Source: Corynebacterium sp. p3-SID1145 (lineage in GTDB: Bacteria; Actinomycetota; Actinomycetes; Mycobacteriales; Mycobacteriaceae). Taken from it: a DNA stretch of 64,000 nt. The translations under genes were made by a program, and so were the position numbers. Position 1 is the stretch's first letter. Each line of letters opens with the position of its first letter. The notes under the pieces are model-generated. The model was not told the origin of the DNA, did no database searches, and worked only from the letters and a program-made list of their open reading frames with translations. This document shows positions 34,552 to 44,930 of the stretch, piece after piece. The stretch spans positions 124,001 through 188,000 of the forward strand of contig JALXXC010000002.1 of the NCBI GenBank assembly GCA_025144245.1, read 5' to 3'.

Positions 34552-36054
34552 ATGACGACGCAGCTGACCCAGGAAAACTCGACCAAGACCATCAAGAACC
34601 CAGCTGACGGATCCATCGTCGGCACGACCAACTACCACTCCGCGAACACCGCCCGCGAATACATCGAGCGTGCCCGCGCCAAGCAGCCCGAATGGGCCGC
34701 CACCCCCGTCAAAGAGCGCAAGAAGATCATGCTGCGCTACCACGACCTCGTGCTCAAGCACCAAAAAGAGCTTCTCGACCTCATCCAGGACGAGAACGGC
34801 AAAAACCGCCGCTCCGCCTTCGAGGAAGTGCTCGACAGCGCCCTGACCGCCCGCCACTACGCGTACCGAGCCGGCATGCTGCTCAAGGACGAACGCGCCA
34901 AGGTCGCGCTTCCGATCGCGACGAAAACCCGAGTCGAGCACGCCCCCATCGGCGTGGTGGGCATCATCGCGCCGTGGAACTACCCGCTGGTGCTCAGCCT
35001 GTCCGACGCCATCCCCGCCATGCTCGCCGGGAACACCGTGGTGCTCAAGCCCGACTCCTCCACCCCGCTGACCGCACTGCGCGCCGCCGAACTCTTCGCC
35101 GAAGCCGGCCTGCCGAAGGATGTCCTCAACGTCGTCCCGGGCTCCGGCCGCGAAGTCGGCCAGCTGCTCGTGCAGGAGGCCGACTACCTCATGTTCACCG
35201 GCTCCTCCGCCACCGGCGCGAAGCTGGCCGCGCAGGCCGGCGAACGCCTCATCGGCTTCTCCGGTGAACTCGGTGGCAAGAACCCGCTGATCGTCACCGC
35301 CGACGCCGACGTGGACAAGGTCATCAGCGGTGTCCGCCACGCCTGCTTCTCCAACACGGGCCAGCTGTGCATTTCCATCGAGCGCATGTACGTCCACCGC
35401 GACGTGGCGGACGAATTCATTCCGGCGTTCGTGCGCTGCGTCGAGAAGATGCGCATCGGCGGCGGCCACGACTGGAACATCGACATGGGTTCCCTCATCA
35501 GCGAGGACCAGGCTGACACTGTCGCCGAATTCGTCGAGGACGCCGTGGCCAAGGGCGCGACCGTCGCCACCGGCGGGAAGCGGCTGCCCAACCTCGGGCC
35601 AGCTTTCTACGCCCCGACCGTGCTGCTCAACGTTCCCGAGGACGCGAAGCTGTACCGCGACGAGGTCTTCGGCCCCGTCGTCTACATCGAGGTCGTCGAC
35701 TCACACGAGGAAGCCATCCGGAAAGCCAACGACACCGAGTACGGCCTGAACGCCTCCGTTTTCGGCAAGCCGTCCACCGCCCAGGAGATCGCTTCCCAAC
35801 TGCAGGCGGGCACCGTGAACATCAACGAGGGCTACGGCGCTGGCTGGTCCTCCATCGGTGCACCCATGGGAGGCTGGAAGCGCTCCGGTGTCGGCCGTCG
35901 CCATGGCGACGGCGGTCTGCTCAAGTACACCGAGTCCCGCACCGTCTCCGAACAGCGCATTGTTCCCATCGCCGGGCCCGACGGCCTCGCGCCCGAGAAG
36001 TGGGCGCAGGCGTTGACCTTCGCCCTGAAGTACGGACGCGACCTCATGCGCTAA
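34552..36054 (+). CDS. gabD2: Succinate-semialdehyde dehydrogenase (GabD2-like)
   Basis: A 500-residue NAD(P)-dependent aldehyde dehydrogenase. IIAPWNYPLVLSL and VLKPDSSTPLTAL bind the cofactor, FSGELGGKNPLIV carries the catalytic Glu, and CFSNTGQLCISIERMY holds the nucleophilic Cys. The GabD2-type ending (GYGAGWSSIGAPMGGWKRSGVGRRHG) supports oxidation of succinic semialdehyde to succinate. ATG at 34552 begins the conserved part; the 20 codons before it contain no family sequence. A second aldehyde dehydrogenase of the same general class is at 49226. No gabT is adjacent. Confidence 0.88.
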   Translation: MTTQLTQENSTKTIKNPADGSIVGTTNYHSANTAREYIERARAKQPEWAATPVKERKKIMLRYHDLVLKHQKELLDLIQDENGKNRRSAFEEVLDSALTARHYAYRAGMLLKDERAKVALPIATKTRVEHAPIGVVGIIAPWNYPLVLSLSDAIPAMLAGNTVVLKPDSSTPLTALRAAELFAEAGLPKDVLNVVPGSGREVGQLLVQEADYLMFTGSSATGAKLAAQAGERLIGFSGELGGKNPLIVTADADVDKVISGVRHACFSNTGQLCISIERMYVHRDVADEFIPAFVRCVEKMRIGGGHDWNIDMGSLISEDQADTVAEFVEDAVAKGATVATGGKRLPNLGPAFYAPTVLLNVPEDAKLYRDEVFGPVVYIEVVDSHEEAIRKANDTEYGLNASVFGKPSTAQEIASQLQAGTVNINEGYGAGWSSIGAPMGGWKRSGVGRRHGDGGLLKYTESRTVSEQRIVPIAGPDGLAPEKWAQALTFALKYGRDLMR

Positions 36055-36179
36055 ACTTGTTCGCCCCTGCTATCCGTCCGGATTTTTCTTGCCTCATGTT
36101 TTCGGGCGTGCTTGATCGGCGGTCCTGCGTGGTGTTTCGCGGGATCGCCGTATCAGCAGTCGAGCGGTCCGGCAACCCC

Positions 36180-36296
36180 ATGACAAGCCAGCTTGGCGAC
36201 GCACGGGAGGCCGTCATCGACAACCTCTCCGCGGCCTTCGCCGAGTCGGCTGCGTGGTCGATCGGTTTCTCGGCGCTCTTCCTGGTGCCGGATCAG
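36180..36296 (+). pseudogene. Possible remnant of a multidrug MFS transporter C-terminus
   Basis: The 267-bp gap between gabD2 and the converging amylase gene holds no intact gene. In one frame it encodes GDAREAVIDNLSAAFAESAA, then WSIGFSALFLVP, which looks like the last helix region of a DHA2 drug:H+ antiporter. The frame upstream is unlike any protein and downstream it runs into the amylase 3' end antisense. It may be the leftover of a deleted gene. Low confidence. Confidence 0.3.
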
Positions 36297-36321
36297 GACC
36301 CCACCCGTGCGAGGTGCCGGG

Positions 36322-37497
36322 TCAGGGCACCCACTCGTAGAGCGTCTCGTCGGTGGAACGGATGCGGATGCCGGGGGCGGGGTTGAGCCAGGCGTCGATA
36401 AACAATTGCTCCTTGCCGCTGAAGACGCGGTAGCTGATTGTCTCGTTGGTTTTGTCGAGGACCTCAATGTCGGCGTGGGTGAGCCACGGGTGGCGGCGGC
36501 GCAGGCCGATGAGGGCTTGGTGCTCGCGGAAGATCCAGGCGCCGAGGTCGGAAAGCTCGTCGGGCGTCGCGGGCAGGGGCGGGCGGACGGCATCGTCGGC
36601 GCTGAAGCCTTCACCGCGGACGCCTTCAAAGCCTTGTTCGTCGCCGTAGTAGATGCTGGGCATGCCCGGCAGCGTCAGCAGGATCGCGAGGGCCAGGATC
36701 GACTTATCCTGACCTACTTTGCTGGCGATGCGGTCGACGTCGTGGTTACCGATGAAGGTGTTGGTGAGCAAATTTCGGGAGATGTCGCGGTGGCGGGACA
36801 GGGCGTGGTCGAGTTCCCAGAAGTTGGCGTCGTGAAGCGAGCTCCAGATGGCTTTCCACAGCTCGTACTGGGTGACGGCGTCGAGGGTGCCGTCATGGGC
36901 GATTTGGGCGTAGTCGCCGTGGATGACCTCGCCGAGGAAGAGGGCGTCGGGGTATTCGGCGCGCACCCGGGCGAGCACGTCGGACCAGAAGGCGGGTGGG
37001 ACGGAGTAGGCGACGTCGAGACGCCACCCGGCGACGCCGCGGGCCAGCCAGAACTTCATGATGTCGGCGACCATCTCCTTGACGCGCTCGTCATCGTGGT
37101 GGAGCGTGGCCAGTTCGTCGTGCCCCTCCCAGTTGGTCTTGCCGGCAAGCCCCTCGGCGACGGCGGGGTGGGTCGCAGCGACGTGGTTGAATACTCCGTC
37201 GAGCATCACTGTGATGCCGCGCGTGCGGCAGGCATCCATGAGCCAGTCGAAGTCCTCGTTGGTGCCCAGACGGGAGTCGATGCGGTAGTGGTCGAGTGTG
37301 TCGTAACCGTGCCCGACGGACTCGAAGATGGGGGCGAGCAGCAGGCCGTCGCAGCCGAGTTCGATGAGGTAGTCGAGCCACGGCTCGAGGGAGCGGAGGC
37401 GCGGCGCGGCGTCGGCGCCTTCATCACCGCGGTCGCGGATCGGGGCGCCGGTGGCGCCGAGGGGGTAGATGTGCCACCAGATCGTGCTGTCGAGCAT
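36322..37497 (-). CDS. Alpha-amylase family (GH13) glycoside hydrolase
   Basis: A 391-residue cytoplasmic GH13 enzyme. The four conserved regions are visible: MLDGVFNHV (region I), GWRLDVAYSVP with the nucleophile Asp (II), FLGEVIHGDY with the acid/base Glu (III), and FIGNHDVDRIAS (IV). No signal peptide is present, and the protein is short for GH13, with only a small C-terminal domain. It probably acts on maltodextrin, glycogen or trehalose-type substrates, but subfamily cannot be set by eye. A clear AGGAGG ribosome site precedes ATG 37497. It lies 116 bp downstream of the glutaminase gene on the same strand. Confidence 0.88.
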   Translation of the reverse strand: MLDSTIWWHIYPLGATGAPIRDRGDEGADAAPRLRSLEPWLDYLIELGCDGLLLAPIFESVGHGYDTLDHYRIDSRLGTNEDFDWLMDACRTRGITVMLDGVFNHVAATHPAVAEGLAGKTNWEGHDELATLHHDDERVKEMVADIMKFWLARGVAGWRLDVAYSVPPAFWSDVLARVRAEYPDALFLGEVIHGDYAQIAHDGTLDAVTQYELWKAIWSSLHDANFWELDHALSRHRDISRNLLTNTFIGNHDVDRIASKVGQDKSILALAILLTLPGMPSIYYGDEQGFEGVRGEGFSADDAVRPPLPATPDELSDLGAWIFREHQALIGLRRRHPWLTHADIEVLDKTNETISYRVFSGKEQLFIDAWLNPAPGIRIRSTDETLYEWVP

Positions 37498-37613
37498 GAT
37501 TCCTCCTGCCTGTAGCTGTATCGAAGCCGCGCTTTGCCCGGCTCAATAACGGCGTCGACGTGTTCCACCTCGATGTTAGTGCTCTCCCGGTGGTGGTTTG
37601 GGCGCGCTCTGGG

Positions 37614-39170
37614 CTAGTCCCCGCGGTTGATGAGCGGCTCGAGGCGCTGGCGGATCCGGTTGTGCCAGTGATCGGCGGACTCTTCCAGATTGGGGCGCAG
37701 ACCGCGGTGCGTGAGGTTGACGCGGGTGCTGCCGTCCTCATCTTCGTCGATATCGAAGATGTAGTCGTCCCCGGTCGGTTCGTCGTGCACGACGACGCGC
37801 TGGCCGTCGTCGCTCCTGTCGACGGTGAGCTCGCCGGGCGTGTCCTCTTCCCACCACTCTTGGGGTTTGCACACGACGCTGTAGGCGTCCTTCCGGGAGG
37901 CTGTGACTGTGAAGGAGTCGGTGAAGTCCTGGATGGACTCGACGTGGGTGCCGTCGGAGAACTCGTAGTCCGGCATGGCGGAATCAGGGTCGTAGACGGC
38001 GACATCGAAACCGTCTTCGCGGAATTGGCGGAGCCCCTCCTTGATCAGGCGGCGCCCAGCGAGGTTGAAGGATGTCACGTGGGAGAAATCGAGGACGAGT
38101 TCGTCGCCGACGAGTTCGCGTTCGACGAGTTCGTGGAGAATCTGCTCGGCGGCGGTGAAATTGATCATGCCCTGCAGCTCGACGACGTGGGTTTCCCCGT
38201 CGCGGCGCACAGAGCGGATGCCCGGCGCGGAATAGTAGTGGGAGCCCATCATGTGGAGGCCGAGGCTCTTGGACAGGCGGCGGAAGATCTCCACGCCGCG
38301 CACGGAATTGCCCTTCTCGTTCAGGCGCGGGGACAGCGACGCTGCGCCGAGCTGGCCGGGCAGTGTGCCGATCAGGCCGCCGGCCACACCGGATTTCGCG
38401 GGAATGCCGACGGTGGACATCCACTTGCCGGAGCCGTCGTACATGCCGGCGGACGCCATGACGGACTGGGTGAGGCGGCAGGCCTGGGAGCTGAGCACGC
38501 GCTCCCCCGTGACTGGCTGCACGCCGCCGTTGGCAAGGGTGGCGGCCATGACGGCCAGGTCCTTGACGGTGACCAGGATGGAGCACTGCCGGATGTAGCT
38601 GGTCACAGCGTCGTCGACGTCGTCCTCGATAATCTCGTACACCCGCAGCATGTGGGCCAGGGCCATGTTGCGGTCGGCGGTTTTGAGCTCGGCGTCGATG
38701 ATGTCTTCGTCGAAACGCAGTTGGCGCCCCGCCAGGCGGGAGAACACGTCCAGGACCATGGAGCAACGCTTTTCGACGGTCGCATCCGTCCCCGCCACCA
38801 GCTGGTTCACGGCGATGGCCCCGGCGTTGATCATGGGGTTGGTGGGGCGTTTCGTGTCGTCGTCGAGCGAGAGTTCGTTGAATGCTTCGCCGGACGGCTC
38901 CATGCCCACAACACTGTGGACGTTTTCCACCCCGCCCTGGTCCAGCGCGATCGCGTAGACGAACGGCTTGGAGATGGACTGGATGGAGAATTCGTAATCG
39001 TCATCCCCCACGGAGTAGAGGTTGCCGCTGCGAGTGCACAACGCGAGCGCGAGCTTGTCGGGGTCGGCGTTGCGCAACGTCTCGATGTAGTCGGCGTTCT
39101 CACCGTCGGTGATGTCTCGGACCTCGTCGAGGATGGCGTTCAGATAACCGGGGATGGGGGTGTTCAGCAT
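37614..39170 (-). CDS. glsA: Glutaminase A fused to STAS and a further C-terminal domain
   Basis: A 518-residue protein in three parts. Residues 1-300 are a serine-dependent glutaminase: catalytic Ser in FSIQSISKPFVY (S-x-x-K), NPMINAGAI, the Tyr/Lys pocket and GIPAKSGVAGG. Residues about 315-410 form a STAS-like domain (VVELQGMINFTAAEQILHEL, VLDFSHVTSFNLAGRRLI). The last 105 residues, about 414-518 (SFTVTASRKDAYSVVCKPQ to the end), look like an SRPBCC/AHSA1-type fold. It hydrolyses glutamine to glutamate and ammonia; the extra domains suggest regulation or a binding partner. ATG 39170 fits the family start. Confidence 0.9.
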   Translation of the reverse strand: MLNTPIPGYLNAILDEVRDITDGENADYIETLRNADPDKLALALCTRSGNLYSVGDDDYEFSIQSISKPFVYAIALDQGGVENVHSVVGMEPSGEAFNELSLDDDTKRPTNPMINAGAIAVNQLVAGTDATVEKRCSMVLDVFSRLAGRQLRFDEDIIDAELKTADRNMALAHMLRVYEIIEDDVDDAVTSYIRQCSILVTVKDLAVMAATLANGGVQPVTGERVLSSQACRLTQSVMASAGMYDGSGKWMSTVGIPAKSGVAGGLIGTLPGQLGAASLSPRLNEKGNSVRGVEIFRRLSKSLGLHMMGSHYYSAPGIRSVRRDGETHVVELQGMINFTAAEQILHELVERELVGDELVLDFSHVTSFNLAGRRLIKEGLRQFREDGFDVAVYDPDSAMPDYEFSDGTHVESIQDFTDSFTVTASRKDAYSVVCKPQEWWEEDTPGELTVDRSDDGQRVVVHDEPTGDDYIFDIDEDEDGSTRVNLTHRGLRPNLEESADHWHNRIRQRLEPLINRGD

Positions 39171-39189
39171 GCCGGCCAGTGTAACGGCG

Positions 39190-39239
39190 AAGGCCCCCCG
39201 ATAAGAGCACAATGCTTGCAGTGCTTATCGACGGGCCTT
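39190..39239 (-). terminator. Long hairpin after tRNA-Leu, containing the GTCGATAAGC decamer
   Basis: Arms at 39190-39210 and 39221-39239 pair almost fully (AAGGCCC, GATAAG and CAC matched to GTG, CTTATC and GGGCCTT, with small mismatches). On the minus strand it follows the 3' end of tRNA-Leu by about 9 bases and precedes the glutaminase start, so it may stop or process the tRNA transcript. There is no T-run. The decamer (39223-39232) forms one strand of the stem. Confidence 0.45.
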
Positions 39240-39247
39240 GCAGTTCG

Positions 39248-39331
39248 TGCCCGGGGGGGGACTTGAACCCCCACGTTCTTGCGAACACTGGCACCTGAAG
39301 CCAGCGCGTCTGCCAATTCCGCCACCCGGGC
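39248..39331 (-). tRNA. tRNA-Leu (anticodon CAG)
   Basis: A full tRNA on the minus strand. The acceptor GCCCGGG pairs with CCCGGGC. There is a type II D arm (GGCGGAATTGGCAGACGC), anticodon loop TTCAGGT flanked by CTGGC/GCCAG giving anticodon CAG, a long variable arm (GTTCGCAAGAAC) and a TTCAAGT T-loop. The long variable arm and A73 fit leucine. CCA is not encoded. Confidence 0.95.
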
Positions 39332-39414
39332 GGGCGACTAAGTAAACATAGCACGCGCACTCCAGCAAACTCCAAATCGACTGGCTGAGGGCAATTTTCG
39401 GCTTCACAGCTATG

Positions 39415-39440
39415 TTGTTGGAACCTGGAACCCTATACTA
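39415..39440 (+). promoter_or_regulatory. Possible promoter of the fhaA-pknB operon
   Basis: A good -10 hexamer TATACT (39434-39439) lies about 53 bp before the fhaA start. A TTG-rich -35 candidate at about 39415 has a short spacer, so only the -10 is convincing. A strong ribosome site AGGAGGTG lies at about 39477-39484. Confidence 0.4.
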
Positions 39441-39491
39441 TCTGTCGAAACATTACTGCTGGGAGTGCACGCTGAGAGGAGGTGTGGGCGG

Positions 39492-40301
39492 ATGGGACTG
39501 ATGGACCGTTTGGCCAAAGTGGACAGTTCGCTGCAGCGCGGACTGGACAACGGATTCGCCGCTGTCTTCGGCGGGCGCGTTGTGCCGGCGGAGCTGGAGG
39601 AGCTGCTGAAGCAGGAAACCCAGGACGGGCTGTTCACTAACGAATACGACGAGTTGATCACACCGAACGTGTTCGCGATCGGAGTGTCCAGCAAGGATTT
39701 GGAGAACCTCTCGCAGGACCCGGATCTGCCCACCGACCTCGCCGGCCAGCTCACCCGCTTCATCCGCAACCAGAACATCGGCCTGTACGGGCCTGTCGTC
39801 GTGCGGGTCGCGGAGGAATCCGGTCTGCGCACCGGGCAGCTCCGCGTGTCGTCGTATGTCGATGAGGAACCGGACGTCGATAGCGGCTTCGACGCGATTT
39901 TGTCGGACCGCTCACCCCACTCCCAGGAGGCACCAGTGAACCAGTCCCAGCCCCAGTCCCACGACGCTGCCGGCGCCGCTGTGAGCCTGCTGCTACTCGA
40001 CGGCACCTCGCGCACTTACCCGGTGCACGAGGGCTCCAATATCCTGGGCCGCTCCAACGACTGCGATTTCCGCCTGCCGGACACGGGCGTGTCCCGCCAG
40101 CACGCGGAGATCATCTGGGACGGCACGACCGCGTTCCTGGTGGACCTGCAGTCCACCAACGGCACCACGGTCAATGACCAGCCGGTGGAGAACTGGGAGC
40201 TCGCGGACGGCGACGTGATCACCGTCGGCCACTCGAATATCGAGGTCCGGATCGCGGGCACGCGCCCTTATCCGGGCCCGGACGGTACGGCCGGACAGTA
40301 A
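39492..40301 (+). CDS. fhaA: FHA-domain protein FhaA
   Basis: A 269-residue cytoplasmic protein with an N-terminal DUF3662 domain (about residues 5-115, MGLMDRLAKVDSSLQRGLDN onward), a flexible Gln/Ser/Pro linker and a C-terminal FHA domain (LGRSNDCDFRLPDTGVSRQH, STNGTTVN) that binds phosphothreonine. In mycobacteria FhaA binds phosphorylated proteins such as MviN/FhaB targets and restrains wall synthesis. It is the first gene of the cluster with fhaB, pstP, rodA, pbpA, pknA and pknB. ATG at 39492 follows a strong ribosome site. Confidence 0.93.
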   Translation: MGLMDRLAKVDSSLQRGLDNGFAAVFGGRVVPAELEELLKQETQDGLFTNEYDELITPNVFAIGVSSKDLENLSQDPDLPTDLAGQLTRFIRNQNIGLYGPVVVRVAEESGLRTGQLRVSSYVDEEPDVDSGFDAILSDRSPHSQEAPVNQSQPQSHDAAGAAVSLLLLDGTSRTYPVHEGSNILGRSNDCDFRLPDTGVSRQHAEIIWDGTTAFLVDLQSTNGTTVNDQPVENWELADGDVITVGHSNIEVRIAGTRPYPGPDGTAGQ

Positions 40302-40317
40302 GGTGGCTATCTAACTC

Positions 40318-40769
40318 ATGGATTCTGCATTGATGCTCGGGGCCCGCTTCGGCCTCCTTATTCTTCTGTGGCTGTTCATCTTCGTGGTGCTGGCTGTCCA
40401 GCGCCGCGACATCAAGACAGCCGAGGTGGCGCAGCGCCGCACGTCCAGCGCGCCAGCTCCCGCTTCCGCGCGCCGCGAAAAGGCGCACGAGGTGGTCGTG
40501 GTTGAAGGCCCCCTGCGGGGCTCCCACATGAATATCTCCACGGTGGAGGACCTCACTTTGGGGCGCGCCGACGACAACGACTTCGTGCTCGGCGATGATT
40601 TCGCGTCTTCGCGCCACGCCCGCCTATTCCGCCGCGGATCGGACTGGTTCGTGGAAGACTTGGATTCCCGCAACGGCACTTTCGTCGGCGGCATCCGCAT
40701 CGACCAACCTGAGCGCGTCCAGGTGGGTACCGACATCAAAATGGGGCGCACGATTGTGAGGTTGATGCC

Positions 40770-40773
<4 letters not shown>
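40318..40773 (+). CDS. fhaB: FHA-domain protein FhaB (FipA)
   Basis: A 151-residue protein with an N-terminal membrane helix (about residues 5-25, ARFGLLILLWLFIFVVLAV) and a C-terminal FHA domain (TLGRADDNDFVLGDDFASSR, SRNGTFVGG). In mycobacteria it is phosphorylated by PknA or PknB and connects the kinases to FtsZ/FtsQ and septal growth. Its last codons overlap the pstP start by four bases, so the two are translationally coupled. Length and order match corynebacteria. Confidence 0.92.
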
Positions 40774-42113
<1,340 letters not shown>

Positions 42114-43460
42114 ATGCGACGGCTGTTCTCCCGCGGACTGGAACTCTTCCTTCTCGTGCTGTCGGCGGCCCTGCTGCTGCTCATGCTCGTCGGGCTGGAA
42201 CTGTCGCAGGGCAACGCCCTGACGGTCGACATGCTGTGGCTCGTCGGTGGCTTCATCGGCGTCTACGCCATCGCCCACGTAGCCATGTGTTACGCCGCGC
42301 CGTACGCCGACCAAGTGATGCTGCCGCTGGCCGCGACGCTGAACGCGATCGGCCTGGTGGTGATTTACCGCCTCGACCTGGAGACGGACTTCGGACTGTC
42401 ACCCCGCCAGATGATGTGGTCTCTCGTGGGTATCCTGTTCCTCGTAGCCACGCTGCTCGTCGTGCGCGACCACCGCGAGCTCACCCGCTTCTCCTACCTG
42501 CTGGGACTGCTGGGCATCATCCTGCTCGCGCTGCCGCTCGTGTGGCCGCAGCCGCCCGACGCTGAGGCCCGCATCTGGATCTGGCTCGGCCCGTTTTCAA
42601 TCCAGCCCGGCGAATTCTCGAAGATTCTCCTGCTGCTCTTCTTCGCGCAGCTGCTGGCGCAGAAGCGCTCCTTGTTCACTGTCGCCGGCTACCGGTTCCT
42701 GGGCATGACCTTCCCGCGTCTGCGCGACCTCGCGCCGATCCTGATGGTGTGGGCCATCGCGATCGTCATTATGGGCGTCTCCAACGACTTCGGCCCGGCG
42801 CTGCTATTCTTCGCCACGGTGCTGGGAATGGTCTACTTCGCCACGGGCCGCACCAGCTGGCTGGTCATCGGGCTCGGCCTCGTCGCCGTGGGTGGCTTGG
42901 CCGTGTACAAGGTTTCCGCGAAGATCCAGGACCGCGTGGCCAATTTCCTCGACCCACTGTCCAACTACGACACCACCGGCTACCAGCCCTCCCAGGCCCT
43001 GTTCGGCCTGAGCTGGGGCGGCGTGACCGGCACCGGCCTCGGCTTCGGGCACCCGCAGATGGTGCCGGTGGCGCACGCCGACTATATTCTCGCCGCCATC
43101 GGCGAGGAGCTGGGCCTCGTGGGTCTGGCGGCGGTGCTCATCATCTTCGCCATCCTCATCACCCGTGGTTTCCGCACCGCCCTCGCGGTGCGCGACACCT
43201 ACGGCAAGCTGGTCGCTTCTGGCCTGGCGCTCACCATCGCGGTGCAGATCTTCGTCGTCGCCGGCGGCGTGTCCGCCATGCTGCCCATGACGGGTTTGAC
43301 CACGCCGTTCATGTCGGCTGGAGGTTCCGCCATCATGGCCAACTACATTCTTCTGGGGTTGCTGCTGCGCATCTCCAACAACGCCAACCGCCCCGTCGAG
43401 GACACCGGCGCGGCATCGGACGCCGATGCTGGTGCACCGGGACTTGTGGGGGTGCGGTAA
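42114..43460 (+). CDS. rodA: SEDS-family glycosyltransferase RodA/FtsW
   Basis: A 448-residue polytopic protein with about ten helices. SEDS signatures include IQPGEFSKILLLLFFAQLLA, SNDFGPALLFFATVLGMVYF (with the catalytic Asp before the Gly-Pro) and AHADYILAAIGEELGLVG. It polymerises lipid II glycan strands, working with the transpeptidase PbpA encoded immediately downstream. It begins at the base after the pstP stop and ends at the base before pbpA, so the operon is very tightly packed. RodA and FtsW are hard to separate by eye; the locus favours RodA. Confidence 0.93.
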   Translation: MRRLFSRGLELFLLVLSAALLLLMLVGLELSQGNALTVDMLWLVGGFIGVYAIAHVAMCYAAPYADQVMLPLAATLNAIGLVVIYRLDLETDFGLSPRQMMWSLVGILFLVATLLVVRDHRELTRFSYLLGLLGIILLALPLVWPQPPDAEARIWIWLGPFSIQPGEFSKILLLLFFAQLLAQKRSLFTVAGYRFLGMTFPRLRDLAPILMVWAIAIVIMGVSNDFGPALLFFATVLGMVYFATGRTSWLVIGLGLVAVGGLAVYKVSAKIQDRVANFLDPLSNYDTTGYQPSQALFGLSWGGVTGTGLGFGHPQMVPVAHADYILAAIGEELGLVGLAAVLIIFAILITRGFRTALAVRDTYGKLVASGLALTIAVQIFVVAGGVSAMLPMTGLTTPFMSAGGSAIMANYILLGLLLRISNNANRPVEDTGAASDADAGAPGLVGVR

Positions 43461-44930
43461 ATGAATACGTCGATACGCTGGGGAGCTTTCGGTTCCATCC
43501 TGCTGACGGTGCTGCTGCTCGCGAACTTCACGTGGGTGCAGGCCTTCCACGAGGAGGAGTACGCGCGCAACCCGCTGAACAACCGCAACTTCATCGAGGC
43601 GAAGAAGGTCGAGCGTGGCCAGATCAGCGCCGGCGGCCAGATCCTCGCCGAGTCCTCCCCGGCGGGCGACGGGTTCTTCACACGCAGCTACCCGAACATG
43701 CCGTACTCTTTCGCCCCTGTCGTGGGCTACCTCTCGGACCGCTACGGCGCCGCCGGCGTGGAGTCGGGCTTCAACGCCGATCTGAACGGCGAGTCCAGCG
43801 CCAAGGGCAACCGTTTCCTCCGCACGTCGCTGGAGGGCCGCGTGGGTGATTCCGTTGAGCTGACCCTCGACCCGAAGACGCAGGCAACAGCGTACGACCA
43901 GCTGGAGAGCCGCGGATACAGCGGCGCGGTGGTGGCGCTGCGGCCGTCGACAGGCGAGGTGCTCGCGATGGCGTCGAACCCGTCCTACGACCCGAACGAG
44001 GTCGTGAACGACGACACCGCCGAGGCGACCTGGGAGAAACTCAACGAGGCCTCCGGCCAGCCGCTGCTCAACCACGCGACGCAGGAGCAGCTGCCGCCCG
44101 GCTCGATTTTCAAGATCATCACCACCGCCGCGGGCCTGAAGAACGGCTACACGCCCGATTCCCCGCTGACCGGCGACGCCGCAATCACGCTGCCGGGCAC
44201 AGAGGTGCAGCTGACCAACTACGGCGGCCGCGCCTGCGCCGGCGGAGGCACCACCACCCTGCGCACCGCGTTCATGCTCTCGTGCAACACCGCCTTCGTG
44301 CAGATGGCCACCGAGCTTGGCGACGCCCCGTTGCGCGATACCGCCAACGCCTTCGGCGTCGGCCAGAACTACGACCTCGGTCTACCCAACGCCGCTGGCT
44401 CCCTCGGCGGACTGGAAGACCTCGCCGCCGTGGGCATGTCCGCCATCGGCCAGCGCGACGTCACCATGACCGCGCTGCAGGCCGCAGTGATGGCCTCGAC
44501 CGTTGCCAACGAAGGCCGCCGCATGGATCCACACGTGGTTTCCCGCGTGGTCAGCCCCGAGATGAAGACCGTCCGCCAGATCCGCCCACGCCAGGCCGCC
44601 GAGGCCCTGACCAAGGAGGAGGCGGAGACCATCACCGACCTCATGTACGCCTCCGAGCGCAACACCTACGGCTACAACGGCAACGGGTTCGCATCCAAGA
44701 CCGGCACCGCCGAGCACGGTGAAGGACTCCCGCCGCACACCTGGTACGTCGCTTTCGACCCAGACAAGGACGTCGCTGTGGCCGTTGTGGTCAAAGACGG
44801 CGGCGGATTGGGCGAGAGCGCCACGGGCGGCCAGGTCGCAGCACCGGTGGGCCGCACCATCCTGAACACCGCCCCGGCACCGAAGCAGGACGACAAGCAA
44901 GACAAGAAACCCGCAGGAGGCGCTGAGTAA
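43461..44930 (+). CDS. pbpA: Penicillin-binding protein PbpA (class B transpeptidase)
   Basis: A 489-residue PBP with a short cytoplasmic tail, one N-terminal helix (about residues 10-28), a dimerisation region, and a transpeptidase domain. Active-site motifs are PPGSIFKIIT (S-x-x-K), SCN in AFMLSCNTAF, and KTGT in FASKTGTAEHGEG. It cross-links glycan strands made by RodA and is regulated by PknB in mycobacteria. The stop overlaps the pknA ATG by one base. The C-terminal tail is Lys/Asp/Gln rich and short. Confidence 0.94.
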   Translation: MNTSIRWGAFGSILLTVLLLANFTWVQAFHEEEYARNPLNNRNFIEAKKVERGQISAGGQILAESSPAGDGFFTRSYPNMPYSFAPVVGYLSDRYGAAGVESGFNADLNGESSAKGNRFLRTSLEGRVGDSVELTLDPKTQATAYDQLESRGYSGAVVALRPSTGEVLAMASNPSYDPNEVVNDDTAEATWEKLNEASGQPLLNHATQEQLPPGSIFKIITTAAGLKNGYTPDSPLTGDAAITLPGTEVQLTNYGGRACAGGGTTTLRTAFMLSCNTAFVQMATELGDAPLRDTANAFGVGQNYDLGLPNAAGSLGGLEDLAAVGMSAIGQRDVTMTALQAAVMASTVANEGRRMDPHVVSRVVSPEMKTVRQIRPRQAAEALTKEEAETITDLMYASERNTYGYNGNGFASKTGTAEHGEGLPPHTWYVAFDPDKDVAVAVVVKDGGGLGESATGGQVAAPVGRTILNTAPAPKQDDKQDKKPAGGAE

